64,000 nucleotides of DNA, taken from Olivibacter oleidegradans (GTDB lineage: Bacteria > Bacteroidota > Bacteroidia > Sphingobacteriales > Sphingobacteriaceae). Made by a program: the position numbers and the translations under genes. Positions 52,101-60,869 of the stretch are shown piece by piece. The notes under the pieces are model-generated. The model searched no databases. It saw only the letters and a list, made by a program, of their open reading frames with translations, and was not told where the DNA came from. The stretch covers positions 310,001 through 374,000 of the forward strand of contig NZ_JBHLWO010000002.1 of the NCBI RefSeq assembly GCF_042432805.1, in the 5' to 3' direction. Every line of letters starts with the position of its first letter. Within the stretch, counting starts at the first letter, position 1.

Positions 52101-53565
52101 GCGGTTAAGGCCCGTACTGATGACCGCCACCGTTGCTTCGCTCGGTTTTATGCCCATGGCGCTTTCTACGGCAGCTGGTGCCGAGGTTCAAAAACCACTG
52201 GCCACAGTAGTGATCGGTGGTCTGGTTACTTCTACTATCCTCACACTTTTGGTTTTACCTGTACTATATACCTACTTCGAAAGGATACGGTTCGGTAAGC
52301 TAAACAAGAATAGCGCAGTCGGTCTGATTTTGTTGCTGCTTTTGGCAATGCCTTACCGGGGACAAAGTCAAACCGCGGAGCCGGTGGACACCAAGGTGCT
52401 GACCATGGAGGAGGCCATTCAGTTGGCCCTGCAGAACAATCCTGCCGTCCGCGTTTCTACGTTACAGATCGATCAGCAGAAGGCCTTGCGGGGAGCAACA
52501 TTTGATCTGGGAAAGACTTCGGTAGATCTGCAATACGGACAGATGAATACCATCAAAAGGGATAACAATATTTCTGTTTCCCAAGGGATTCCCAATCCCG
52601 TTCTCTTTGCCAAACAGCGGAAACTGGTCGAGGAGCAGGTGAAGAGCGGAGAATACAATCTGGGAATTACCGAAAATGATCTCATCTACCAGGTGAGGGC
52701 TGCTTATGGGCAATTAAATTATTTCCTCTCGCTCGAAAAGCTTTTTGAGCGCCAGGACTCTATCTATAGTGGCTTCCTTAAAGCATCGTCCATCCGGTAC
52801 CGGACCGGTGAAACGAACCTCTTGGAGCGGACAACCGCAGAAACCCAGCTCAATGAGATCCGCAACAGATTGGAGAAGAACCGTTCGGATATATTGATAT
52901 ACAAGGCGGAGCTCAGGCGTTTGCTGCGTACGGACGACAGCGTTATGATCGCAGACGATAGCCTAAAGAGGCAGGTATGGAATCCTGAGGAAGGTCCGGG
53001 TGCATCGAATAACCCCTTGCTCCTCTTTAGAAAACAACAGGTAGCGGTGGCGGACAGGAATGTAGGGGTCGAACGCGCAAAATCGGGCCCCGATTTTAGT
53101 ATCGGTTATTTCAATCAATCAATTATCGGAAGTCAGAACGTGAACGGCAATGAGGTGTATTTTGATGCCGGTAAGCGTTTTCAGGGTGTTCAGGTCGGCG
53201 TTTCCCTGCCACTGTTCTTCCGGCCTTTTTCGAGCAGGGTCAGGGCGGCAAAGATCGGCAAACAGGTCGCCCAATCGGAAGCGGAACTGACTGAAGTAAA
53301 TCTCAGCTCCCAATATCAGCAGGCACGTCAGGATTTTTTCAAAAACCTGCGGAGTATCGAGTATTATGAAGCCAGCGCGCTGCCCAATGTGGAGCTGATT
53401 CTCAGGCAATCGCAGATAGCCTTCCAGAATGGGGAGATTGGTTATGTTGAATTCAGTGTTGCATTGCGGACCTATACCGATATCAGGTTTGCCTATCTGC
53501 AGGCACTGAACCAGTACAATCAGTCGGTTTATACCTTACAGTATTTAACAGGAAACAATCAATAA
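49177..53565 (+). CDS. czcA-like: CzcA-type metal RND pump fused to a TolC-like channel, second copy
   Basis: The frame opens at a TTG (49141), but the ATG at 49177 (MLNKIIKFSIENKLIIALMT) matches the start of the paralogue at 45129. It gives 1462 residues. The pump part has the same DFGLIVDGAVIIVEATMHH relay (about 403-421). After the last TM helix comes a hydrophobic, signal-peptide-like stretch (GLILLLLLAMPYRGQSQ, about 1048-1064) and then the channel domain (MEEAIQLALQNNPAVRV). Similarity to the first pump is strong in the RND part and weak in the channel, so the two likely serve different ions. It is followed by its own adaptor 6 bp downstream. Confidence 0.93.
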   Translation: MLNKIIKFSIENKLIIALMTLGLIFWGVYSLKRLPIDATPDITNNQVQVITLSPSLATPEVERLISFPVEQTMSTIPEIEQVRSISRFGLSVVTIVFHDDVDIYWARQQVNEKLVEAANNIPPEIGKPEISPISTGLGEIYQYVVHAKPGYEKKYDARELRTIQDWVVRRQLLGTPGVAEVNSFGGLLKQFEIALDPDKLNSYNLSITDVFGALERNNQNTGGAYIDKKPNAYFIRSEGLVGSLDDIRKIVVKKQADQVPVLIEDIATVQLGNAVRYGALTRATKKSKGEAVGGIVMMLKGSNAKEVVASVKERIDRINKTLPEGVTIEAFLDRSALVDRAIGTVAKNLIEGALIVIFVLVLFLGNLRAGIIVASVIPLSMLFAISMMNLFGVSGNLMSLGAIDFGLIVDGAVIIVEATMHHLGLWKGSNRLNQSEMDAEVYESASKIRSAAAFGEIIILIVYLPILALVGIEGKMFGPMAQTVSFAILGAFLLSLTYVPMVSSVVLSKKIEHKRTFSDRMMDFFHRYYEPILKLALRNKAKVVLSAVVLLAVSIFIFSRMGGEFIPTLEEGDFAVETRLLTGSSLSQSIDKVNQASAILINKFPEVVEVVGKIGAAEIPTDPMPMEATDLTVILKDKDEWVSAEGREDLANKMAEALEPVTGVTFGFSQPIQLRSNELISGVRQDIGIKIFGEDLDQLARLSQEVGKLAGSVQGAADIYVEQATGLPQIVVKIDRAQLARFGVDVQAVNEAVNAAFAGQSAGLVYEGERRFDMVVRLDTAYRKDIENVRNIYVSSPDGERIPLSQLASVDFQVGPNQIQREDTKRRIIVGLNVRGRDIESVVEEIQQKINQRIKLPTGYYITYGGQFENLQAASKRLSVAVPGALLLILTLLYFTFGSVKQSLLIFTAIPMAAIGGVFALLLRGMPFSISAGVGFIALFGVAVLNGIVLITEFNRLKNDGIEDLNEIILKATSVRLRPVLMTATVASLGFMPMALSTAAGAEVQKPLATVVIGGLVTSTILTLLVLPVLYTYFERIRFGKLNKNSAVGLILLLLLAMPYRGQSQTAEPVDTKVLTMEEAIQLALQNNPAVRVSTLQIDQQKALRGATFDLGKTSVDLQYGQMNTIKRDNNISVSQGIPNPVLFAKQRKLVEEQVKSGEYNLGITENDLIYQVRAAYGQLNYFLSLEKLFERQDSIYSGFLKASSIRYRTGETNLLERTTAETQLNEIRNRLEKNRSDILIYKAELRRLLRTDDSVMIADDSLKRQVWNPEEGPGASNNPLLLFRKQQVAVADRNVGVERAKSGPDFSIGYFNQSIIGSQNVNGNEVYFDAGKRFQGVQVGVSLPLFFRPFSSRVRAAKIGKQVAQSEAELTEVNLSSQYQQARQDFFKNLRSIEYYEASALPNVELILRQSQIAFQNGEIGYVEFSVALRTYTDIRFAYLQALNQYNQSVYTLQYLTGNNQ

Positions 53566-53571
53566 AAAAAT

Positions 53572-54783
53572 ATGAACAGTAAAATAAAGTTAAAGGGGGC
53601 GTTGTTTTTCTTGGCATTGACGTCTTTGCTCACCTTTTCATGCGGACAGAAAGATACCCAATCCGAGAATGAGGCGGTAGAGGCGGAAACGGAAGAGAAT
53701 CCAAACATGGTTGAACTTACTTCGGCCCAGTATGAGGCTTCCGGTATCGCTACGGGAGGCCCTGAGATGAAGTCCCTGAGCGGTACACTCAAAGTGAATG
53801 GCTTTGTGGATGTTCCCCCGGAAAACCTGTACAGCATTACCACCCAGATGGGAGGTATTGTAAAATCAGTGTCGGTCTTACAGGGAAGTACGGTCGGCAA
53901 AGGAAAAGTTATTGCTGTACTGGAGAACCAGGACTATGTACTCATGCAACAGGATTACCTGGAAAGCAGCAGTCAACTGGAACTGGCAGAAACGGAGTAT
54001 CAGCGGCAGCTCGAACTTTCCAAAGAGAATATCAATGCACAGAAAATCCTGCAACAGGCAAAGGCGCAGCGCCAGACTATGCTCGCACGCACGAACGCCC
54101 TCCGGCAAAGGCTCAAACTGATCAATATCGATGCAAATACATTGAACAGTGGTAACATCCGCAGCACCATGAACATTTATGCTCCTGCATCGGGTTACAT
54201 AACAAAAGTAAACATTAATGTAGGGAAGTTTGTTGCGCCTAATGATGTTATGATGGAACTTGTCAGCAGCAACAGTCTCCATATCGAACTGAAGGTTTTT
54301 GAGAAGGATGTATCTAAATTGGCGGTCGGTCAGCAGGTCCGTTTCATTTTAAACAATGAGACAGAAGAGCGGATGGCGAAAATCGTACTTGTCGGCAAAG
54401 AAGTTGGCCCGGATAAAACCGTAACGGTACATTGTATTGCAAGTGACAATTTGGGAAATCTGATTCCCAATACGTATCTGAGGGCTTTTATAGAAACAGG
54501 CAGCAATAAAGTCACCGCTCTGCCCGAAACGGGAGTGGTGGATTATCTGGGTAAAAAATACATTTTCGTTGAGAAATCAGAGCAGAAAGGTGGCGCTGGG
54601 GACGAAAAAGCACCGAAAACTACCCGTATGCATACCTTCGAGATGCTGGAAGTAACCACGGGTCTACAAGAGGCGGGATATGTTGAGGTAAAGCTTCCCG
54701 AAGGAATCGATACGGCCGCGATTGTAAAAACAGGGGCCTACGATGTGCTTTCCAAAATGAAGAACAGTGAAGAAGAGGAGTAA
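53572..54783 (+). CDS. czcB-like: RND efflux adaptor (CzcB/CusB type), second copy
   Basis: 403 residues. It is a lipoprotein (LLTFSCGQKDTQ, Cys near 24) with the adaptor core SITTQMGGIVKSVSVLQGST, VIAVLENQDYVLMQQDYLES, a hairpin helix region and IYAPASGYITKVNINVGKFV. It has no His-rich inserts, unlike the adaptor at 39.5 kb, so its metal may be picked up differently. It ends in an acidic tail (MKNSEEEE). A palindromic hairpin follows before the CDF gene. Confidence 0.9.
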   Translation: MNSKIKLKGALFFLALTSLLTFSCGQKDTQSENEAVEAETEENPNMVELTSAQYEASGIATGGPEMKSLSGTLKVNGFVDVPPENLYSITTQMGGIVKSVSVLQGSTVGKGKVIAVLENQDYVLMQQDYLESSSQLELAETEYQRQLELSKENINAQKILQQAKAQRQTMLARTNALRQRLKLINIDANTLNSGNIRSTMNIYAPASGYITKVNINVGKFVAPNDVMMELVSSNSLHIELKVFEKDVSKLAVGQQVRFILNNETEERMAKIVLVGKEVGPDKTVTVHCIASDNLGNLIPNTYLRAFIETGSNKVTALPETGVVDYLGKKYIFVEKSEQKGGAGDEKAPKTTRMHTFEMLEVTTGLQEAGYVEVKLPEGIDTAAIVKTGAYDVLSKMKNSEEEE

Positions 54784-54805
54784 CCGCTTGGTATTCGGTT
54801 TAAGG

Positions 54806-54832
54806 CATACGCTATCAGTTAGATAGCGTATG
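54806..54832 (+). terminator. Hairpin after the second adaptor gene
   Basis: CATACGCTATC (54806-54816) and GATAGCGTATG (54822-54832) form a perfect 11-bp stem with a 5-nt loop but no T-run. It may slow or stop transcription, or protect the pump message, before the CDF gene. Confidence 0.5.
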
Positions 54833-54887
54833 TTAATCAGTAAAACTAAAGAAAGAAAATAGGTAAATAATCAACATTGCAGACAAA

Positions 54888-55769
54888 ATGGAAACCGTAT
54901 CGACAGCTTTTAAACACAAGCGAAAATTGAAAGTGGTATTGGCATTTACATGTTCCTACCTGATTGCAGAGGTTGTGGGGGGAATATGGACTGGGAGTCT
55001 GGCCCTTTTGGCTGATGCGGGACACATGCTTACCGATGTGGGAGGACTTGCCTTGGCGCTCTTTGCCATTAATATGGCGTCCAGACCTCCATCTGCGGAA
55101 AAAACTTATGGCTATTACCGAGTGGAAATTCTGGCAGCGCTGACCAATGCGCTTGTTCTGATAGGAATTTCCGTCTACGTGCTGTATGAGGCATACCTGC
55201 GTTTTTTGGATCCCCCTGAAGTCCAGAGCAAAGGAATGTTGATTGTTGCCGCCATCGGACTTGTGGTAAACATTCTGGGTATGTTGATCCTGCGCGGGGC
55301 CTCAAAGGGCAGTTTAAACATGAAGGGAGCCTATTTCGAAGTACTTTCCGATATGTTGACATCCATTGGGGTCATTGTAGCGGGGATAATCATGCTCACC
55401 ACGGGCTGGTACTATGCCGATCCCCTCATTTCGGCCGGTATAGGTCTGCTCATTCTTCCCAGAACCTGGATTCTTTTGAAGGATTCGGTCTCTGTACTTT
55501 TGGAGGCAACACCCAAGGATGTAAATGTGGAAGCGTTAAAATCCGCGATATTGGGATTGGAAAAAGTTAAGGGTGTATATGATCTGCACGTCTGGTCATT
55601 GACTTCCGGAATAAACGCCATGAGCGTTCACATCATCGTTTCCGGGGATAGCGAATATGATGAATTGCTGAATACCATAACGGAATATATAAAAAGTAAT
55701 TTTACGATAACCCATACCACGTTGCAACTCGAATATTCGGACAAACTCGAACCACACGCCGGTTGGTGA
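54888..55769 (+). CDS. czcD-like: Cation diffusion facilitator (CDF) exporter
   Basis: 293 residues with six membrane helices. The metal site in helix 2 is LLADAGHMLTDVGGLALALF (HxxxD, about 42-61). The helix 5 partner site is FEVLSDMLTSIGVIVAG. A cytoplasmic domain (about 215-290) has the usual VYDLHVWSLTSGINAMSVHI. The His of YGYHR in many members is Tyr here (YGYYRVEILAA). It would exchange zinc or cobalt for protons, delivering ions to the periplasm for the RND pump. It sits about 105 bp after the adaptor gene, same strand. Confidence 0.92.
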   Translation: METVSTAFKHKRKLKVVLAFTCSYLIAEVVGGIWTGSLALLADAGHMLTDVGGLALALFAINMASRPPSAEKTYGYYRVEILAALTNALVLIGISVYVLYEAYLRFLDPPEVQSKGMLIVAAIGLVVNILGMLILRGASKGSLNMKGAYFEVLSDMLTSIGVIVAGIIMLTTGWYYADPLISAGIGLLILPRTWILLKDSVSVLLEATPKDVNVEALKSAILGLEKVKGVYDLHVWSLTSGINAMSVHIIVSGDSEYDELLNTITEYIKSNFTITHTTLQLEYSDKLEPHAGW

Positions 55770-55829
55770 TCGGTACGGGGTGTAATGTCAGGAGGAATTG
55801 TTACTACATCTTACAATACTTAATTAATT

Positions 55830-58358
55830 ATGAAAAAGACAAAACTTAATATCGATATACTTTTTCCGGATATCACAAACGGAGATGACAAGTGCATAGA
55901 TCGTCTCATTACCCATCTGGAGGGCTACAAGGGAATCGAAAAAGTGCATCTCAGTAAAAAGGCTGATCAGAAAGCGGCGCAATTGTGCTTTCATTACGAT
56001 CCCGGCCGTATGCATGCCGGAGAGGTTGTGCAGATAGCAAAAAGGGTCGGTGCAGAACTGAACAATCGCTATGGGCACATGCTCCTGCAGAACGCAAAGG
56101 TCCGTGAGCCGCGTCAGGCCAAGAGACTGGAAAACTCACTGCGAAAAATCAAAGGGGTAACCCAAGTTTCTGTAGCGGGCACCGGAATGATCAGCCTGGA
56201 ATACGACGATACCCTTGTTCATAAAAACATACTATTGAAAAAGCTTGAAAATGAGGATGTCCGGCTTGTGCAGGAATCCGGCCATTCGCTCGAAAAGAAA
56301 AAAGAAAAGCTTCAGCATCCGAGCGATGACAATCGGAAAGGGGATAAAAAAAATACTGTAGAGTCAGAAGGGGATAAGCAAATAAAAGTCTCCGGTGACG
56401 CAGATACCGGCCATGAACATGGCGGTTGGTTCGGCCATAACAGTGAATTGATATTCAGTCTGATCTGTGGAGCCTTATTGGGGATTGGCTACGGACTGAC
56501 CTTTATAGAGGGCGTTTCAGAATGGATTCCAAAAGGATTTTTTTGGGGGGCTTATTTCTTCGGGGCCTATTATGTTATTATTGAGGCCTATGAGGCAATA
56601 TCCAAGGGTGAGTTTGAGATCGACTTCCTGATGTTGGTCGCAGCACTGGGAGCAGGTATTCTTGGCCAGTGGGAAGAAGGCGCCCTTTTATTGTTTCTTT
56701 TCAGTCTGGGGCATGCACTGGAACATTTTGCCATGGAAAAGGCCCGCAAATCCATCGAGGCATTGGCCGATCTAGCGCCGAAAACCGCACTCCGCAAGAA
56801 CCAAAATGGTACAGAAGAAGTCCCTATCGAAGAGTTGGGGGTCGATGACGTAATCGTCGCACGGCCCAATACCCGCATCGCTGCAGATGGTATAATCATA
56901 AATGGAACTAGCAGTGTGGATCAGTCGCCGATCACCGGTGAGAGTATTCCCGTTGACAAATCGGCACTTGAAAATTCTTCCGGGAAGGTAGATTTCCAAA
57001 CCGTAGATCAAAAATACAAAGCATTTTCAGGCTCCATAAACGGGAATGGAACCCTTGAAATTAAAGTGGTGCGCACGGCAAAGGATTCCACCATATCCCG
57101 TGTTATTGAAATGGTTAATGAAGCGCAGACACAGAAATCCCCAACACAACAGTTTACCGACCGCTTTGAAAAATTCTTTGTTCCGGCAGTTCTGCTATTA
57201 GTTGTATTGTTGTGCTTTGCCTTTTTGGTTATAGACGAGCCATTCAAGGACAGCTTTTACCGCGCGATGGCGGTTCTGGTGGCAGCAAGTCCGTGTGCAC
57301 TGGCGATATCTACACCGAGTGCCGTACTCAGCGGTGTTGCAAGGGCCGCCCGCGGAGGGGTTTTGGTTAAAGGAGGCAGACCACTGGAGGACCTGGGCTC
57401 GTTGACAGCCCTGGCGTTCGACAAAACGGGGACACTGACAGAAGGCAAGCCTAAACTTACCGAAGTCAAACCGCTGGAAGGAACCAGCGAAGAGGAGCTG
57501 CTCGGTATTGCAGTAGCGGTTGAATCCCTGAGTGACCATCCGCTTGCCAAGGCCATTGTTAGGGATGGTAAGGCCCGTCTGAAGGATCGGCAGATCCCCT
57601 CCGCGGAAAATCTGGAAGCGATATTGGGAAAAGGTATCAGGGCCAAGCTAGGGCAGAACACAATATATCTGGGAAACCTTCCACTCTTTGAGAAACTCGA
57701 TGATAGGACGCCGTCCGATGAGTTGGTTTCCGCCGTCAGAGCGTTGGAAAGCAAAGGAAATACCACCATGGTCCTACGTAAAGATGATAGCTATCTCGGC
57801 CTGATTGCCGTCATGGACACACCGCGTGCCGAAGCGGCAGATACATTGAAATCACTTCGGGAATTAGGTGTTAAAAGGATGATCATGTTGACCGGCGATA
57901 ATCAGCAAGTTGCCGATGCCATAGCCGAAAAGGTAAAATTAACGGATGCCTGGGGTGGATTGCTGCCGGAAGATAAAGTGGAGGCAATAAAAAAACTCAG
58001 GAACGAGGAAAAGAAAGTTGCCATGGTAGGCGATGGCGTCAACGATGCACCTGCTATGGCCAATAGTACCGTTGGGATTGCAATGGGAGCTGCGGGTTCG
58101 GATGTGGCACTGGAGACGGCCGATATTGCGCTTATGGGCGATAAACTCAACCTGTTGCCTTTTGCCATCGGGTTAAGTAGGAAGTCCAAGAGAATCATCA
58201 AACAGAATCTTTGGATAAGCCTGGGCGTTGTGGCCGTATTGATCCCGTTGACTATTCTGGGCGTCACATCCATTGGCCCGGCGGTGATGGCCCACGAGGG
58301 GTCAACGTTGATTGTGGTCTTTAATGCGCTACGCTTATTAGCTTATAAAGTAAAGTGA
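55830..58358 (+). CDS. P1B-4-type heavy-metal P-type ATPase
   Basis: 842 residues. A long N-terminal region (about 1-200) with two ferredoxin-like repeats but no CxxC motif ends in a Lys/Asp linker. The ATPase has TGES (about 368), the ion-site motif SPCALA (about 487) in place of CPC, the phosphorylation site DKTGTLTEG (about 531), GDGVNDAPAM (about 733) and HEGSTLIVVFNALRLL in the last helices. SPC plus HEGxT define the P1B-4 group, which moves cobalt, zinc or ferrous iron outward. It begins 60 bp after the CDF gene and ends the export set. The N-terminal part is unusually long for this group. Confidence 0.92.
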   Translation: MKKTKLNIDILFPDITNGDDKCIDRLITHLEGYKGIEKVHLSKKADQKAAQLCFHYDPGRMHAGEVVQIAKRVGAELNNRYGHMLLQNAKVREPRQAKRLENSLRKIKGVTQVSVAGTGMISLEYDDTLVHKNILLKKLENEDVRLVQESGHSLEKKKEKLQHPSDDNRKGDKKNTVESEGDKQIKVSGDADTGHEHGGWFGHNSELIFSLICGALLGIGYGLTFIEGVSEWIPKGFFWGAYFFGAYYVIIEAYEAISKGEFEIDFLMLVAALGAGILGQWEEGALLLFLFSLGHALEHFAMEKARKSIEALADLAPKTALRKNQNGTEEVPIEELGVDDVIVARPNTRIAADGIIINGTSSVDQSPITGESIPVDKSALENSSGKVDFQTVDQKYKAFSGSINGNGTLEIKVVRTAKDSTISRVIEMVNEAQTQKSPTQQFTDRFEKFFVPAVLLLVVLLCFAFLVIDEPFKDSFYRAMAVLVAASPCALAISTPSAVLSGVARAARGGVLVKGGRPLEDLGSLTALAFDKTGTLTEGKPKLTEVKPLEGTSEEELLGIAVAVESLSDHPLAKAIVRDGKARLKDRQIPSAENLEAILGKGIRAKLGQNTIYLGNLPLFEKLDDRTPSDELVSAVRALESKGNTTMVLRKDDSYLGLIAVMDTPRAEAADTLKSLRELGVKRMIMLTGDNQQVADAIAEKVKLTDAWGGLLPEDKVEAIKKLRNEEKKVAMVGDGVNDAPAMANSTVGIAMGAAGSDVALETADIALMGDKLNLLPFAIGLSRKSKRIIKQNLWISLGVVAVLIPLTILGVTSIGPAVMAHEGSTLIVVFNALRLLAYKVK

Positions 58359-58863
58359 TATAATCTCGTCCTGTGGCGTAATCTGCAAATGGACCAGTGC
58401 TGTTTTTTTATAGTGCTAATTCATAGTCAGCAAGAACGTGAATGTTCTCAAAACTTGGAATGGCTTTATTATTGGAGACCTACACTGCATACCTCACTGT
58501 TTATCTATATTAAGCAGTTTATCGCTTTTGGTGATCGAGTGTGTTTAAAATATAGGCTTTCGTGGATAGGACTAAGTACCTTATATTAAGCTTGGAAATG
58601 GCCGCGCACAAGTTTTCGTGGCGGATAGACGTTTATAAATTAGCTCATGATTAGGTACGACTTAACCCAGAATCTGTTTTAGGCTGCAGGTCTGAAATCA
58701 GGTTTGTTCAATACGTAATTAATGCTTATCATGATCCCTCATATTCCAAGAATCGCCGTATGTTTAGGACGAGCATTGTTTCTCCTCCAACCTTTGCAAT
58801 GAGAGATTTGAACAATTCAAGACTTAAATGCTAATAGCACCACAGCTGTTACAGAATAGTAAT
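58359..58863. other. Intergenic region, no gene seen
   Basis: About 500 bp with no supported gene. A frame at 58389-58589 has random composition and no start signal. No strong repeat or hairpin noted. Confidence 0.4.
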
Positions 58864-59067
58864 ATGACCAAGAAGAAGAAACGAATAAAGCGGAAACCAA
58901 GTAGACAAAACACCCTTCGAGCCGCGCCAAGACGAAGGGACAAAAAGCCAAGAACAACAATAGAGAAGTTAGCAATGATTGCAGCATGGGTCATTCTTAT
59001 TTTAACGATTTTTGTTCTAACGGTTTATACGATATTATATGATAGATTTTTGGATAGATTTGACTAA
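58864..59067 (+). CDS. Small very basic single-membrane-segment protein, 67 residues
   Basis: The longer frame starts at 58828, but the Met at 58864 begins the natural protein: TKKKKRIKRKPSRQNTLRAA, then RRRDKKPRTTIEKLAMIAAW, and one membrane helix (VILILTIFVLTVYTILYD). The build copies that of the peptide at 48999: a basic head followed by one helix. A good terminator follows at 59206. It stands alone between the ATPase and copper-receptor genes. Confidence 0.55.
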   Translation: MTKKKKRIKRKPSRQNTLRAAPRRRDKKPRTTIEKLAMIAAWVILILTIFVLTVYTILYDRFLDRFD

Positions 59068-59205
59068 AGTAGGCTAATTTAATAAATCAACTTTTGCTCA
59101 CTTCCACGATATCAAGTTTTGGGTAGTTAGACAGAAAGAATTGAATTAATTTCGTAAGTCCGAAAAGCCGATAGGGTCCTTATAGAGAAAATTTTGTTAT
59201 TTATC

Positions 59206-59236
59206 AATCGCTAGCAAAACAAGCTGGCGATTTTTT
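59206..59236 (+). terminator. Rho-independent terminator
   Basis: AATCGCTAGC (59206-59215) pairs with GCTGGCGATT (59223-59232), one G-T pair, followed by a T-run. It ends the small basic membrane-protein gene. Confidence 0.8.
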
Positions 59237-59321
59237 ATTTCAAAGAGATAGGTAATCAATCAAAGCCGATATTTTGTTTGTTAAATGTCAACTTCACGGG
59301 AGTATAATGAAGACAATTTTG

Positions 59322-59329
59322 TATCTTTG
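59322..59329 (+). promoter_or_regulatory. -7 promoter element for the 59391 gene
   Basis: TATCTTTG fits TAnnTTTG. It lies inside the upstream part of the longer open frame (59274), which supports the later ATG at 59391 as the real start. No good -33 TTG is present at normal spacing. Confidence 0.5.
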
Positions 59330-59390
59330 CAACAATCGAAATAACTGTACTTATTTGAAGCTGATATCACAAATAGGGAGAATTTTCATC

Positions 59391-59750
59391 ATGTGCATGG
59401 TCCTTTCGGGAATCATGAAAAACACTATTCTCTATACAATTTACGAGTATGACAAGGCTTCCTTTATAGCGATGTATTGCAAAAATAAAGATAGGCCACA
59501 GCTGAAATGTAATGGCAAATGTAAACTGGCCAAGATGCAGCAGGAGGAAAATGAGAAGAATACAGCCAATGCCCTGAAACAATTACAATCGGAAGTCATC
59601 TGCTTTTACCCCCTAAGAACAACACCGTTTTCAGATAAGGAACATTGCTTCTTTATCCTGCCGACAAACGGGATAGTCACAGATACCCAATTATACTCGT
59701 TTATATATGTATCGAAATTGGTTAAGCCACCAGAAACCTATTTAGGTTAG
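59391..59750 (+). CDS. Small Cys-containing protein ahead of the copper-receptor genes
   Basis: The ATG at 59391 (MCMVLSGIMKNTILYTIYEY) gives 119 residues, with an N-terminal hydrophobic segment. A conserved-looking block is YCKNKDRPQLKCNGKCKLAK (three cysteines). Proteins with a C..N..P.L.CNGKC..K block are common in Bacteroidota next to TonB receptors and metal genes, but their role is not established. It is followed about 245 bp later by the FixH-like lipoprotein and TonB receptor, and probably shares their regulation. Confidence 0.6.
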   Translation: MCMVLSGIMKNTILYTIYEYDKASFIAMYCKNKDRPQLKCNGKCKLAKMQQEENEKNTANALKQLQSEVICFYPLRTTPFSDKEHCFFILPTNGIVTDTQLYSFIYVSKLVKPPETYLG

Positions 59751-59993
59751 AAAATAGCTAGCGTTCCCCTCCATCCATCGACAGAGATTTTATCGTTCAA
59801 TGCCGGATATTTATATCGGCAGATTGTCGGGTGCATCGGTATCCGGTAAATCGGTCCTTTGTCCATTTTTAATTTTTCCGGTTGCCTGTCTGCACTATTT
59901 TATCAAATTGTTAAGTACTCCGAAGGATACGTTAACTGCTTTAATAGGGATGCACATGACGGGCCTCCTAAATCAACTTCTAAAATTTTAAAA

Positions 59994-60839
59994 ATGAATT
60001 TTACCAAAATATTTAAATACAGTTGTCTTTTTGCTGTGGCATGCTTTTTTGTTTCCTGCTCCAAAGACGAGAATGTGGCTCCTTCTAACGAACTGGACGG
60101 TTTATCGCCGGCGATGACCTTGGTCAATGAGAACCACCAAATAGAGGTTTATACTGCTGATGGGAAATTTTACACAGGTTATAATCGCATTTATTTTCAA
60201 ATAAGGAATGCCGATGGCTCATTGATCAACAATGCAACCGCCACATGGACACCGGTAATGAACATGATGAATATGAAACATTGCTGCCCTGCTTCTGCAG
60301 TGACAAAAAAAGAGAATGCTCAATCAACCTACGGAGGTCATATTGTTTTCCAGATGGCCGGCGGCGATGAAGAGTATTGGGAACTGACCATAAACTATAC
60401 GATCAATGGCAATGACTATACTGCAAAAAGCAAGATCGAGGTCGGTGCTGCTCCACGGCGGGTAGTAGAGACCTTTCAAGCCAGTGACGGGAAAAACTAT
60501 GTCATGGCTATGGTCGAACCGACTGCCCCCCGTGTGGCCATCAATGATATGAAAGCAGTGCTTTACCGCATGGAATCTATGATGAATTTCATTCCGGTAG
60601 AAGATTACAAGATTAAGATAGATCCAAGAATGCCGGGAATGGGTAACCATACATCGCCCAATAACATGGATCTGACACAAGGTGCGGATGGTGTGTATCT
60701 GGGAAAACTTAGTCTGACGATGACCGGATATTGGAAAATTAACCTTCAACTGGAAAATAATGATCAGGATATCATAAAAGGTGAACCTGTGACCGAAACA
60801 AACGAGGGTAGCAGCATCTATTTTGAGCTGGAATTTTAA
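59994..60839 (+). CDS. Lipoprotein with FixH/YtkA-like domain, possible copper binder
   Basis: The ATG at 59994 gives 281 residues: a signal and lipobox (CFFVSCSKDEN, Cys near 21). Two domains follow. The first has MNMMNMKHCCPASAV, a Met/Cys/His patch. The second reads FIPVEDYKIKIDPRMPGMGN, then HTSPNNMDLTQGADGVYLGK and MTGYWKINLQLEN, typical of YtkA-like domains that bind copper through Met/His. It lies 30 bp before the TonB receptor and is probably its lipoprotein partner. A general metallochaperone role is inference. Confidence 0.72.
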   Translation: MNFTKIFKYSCLFAVACFFVSCSKDENVAPSNELDGLSPAMTLVNENHQIEVYTADGKFYTGYNRIYFQIRNADGSLINNATATWTPVMNMMNMKHCCPASAVTKKENAQSTYGGHIVFQMAGGDEEYWELTINYTINGNDYTAKSKIEVGAAPRRVVETFQASDGKNYVMAMVEPTAPRVAINDMKAVLYRMESMMNFIPVEDYKIKIDPRMPGMGNHTSPNNMDLTQGADGVYLGKLSLTMTGYWKINLQLENNDQDIIKGEPVTETNEGSSIYFELEF

Positions 60840-60869
60840 TCGATGTACTAATCAAAGAAATTTTTAAAC

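Noticed and set aside
59274..59390. Upstream start for the Cys-containing small protein
   Set aside because: The extension contains a TATCTTTG promoter element, so transcription probably begins inside it.
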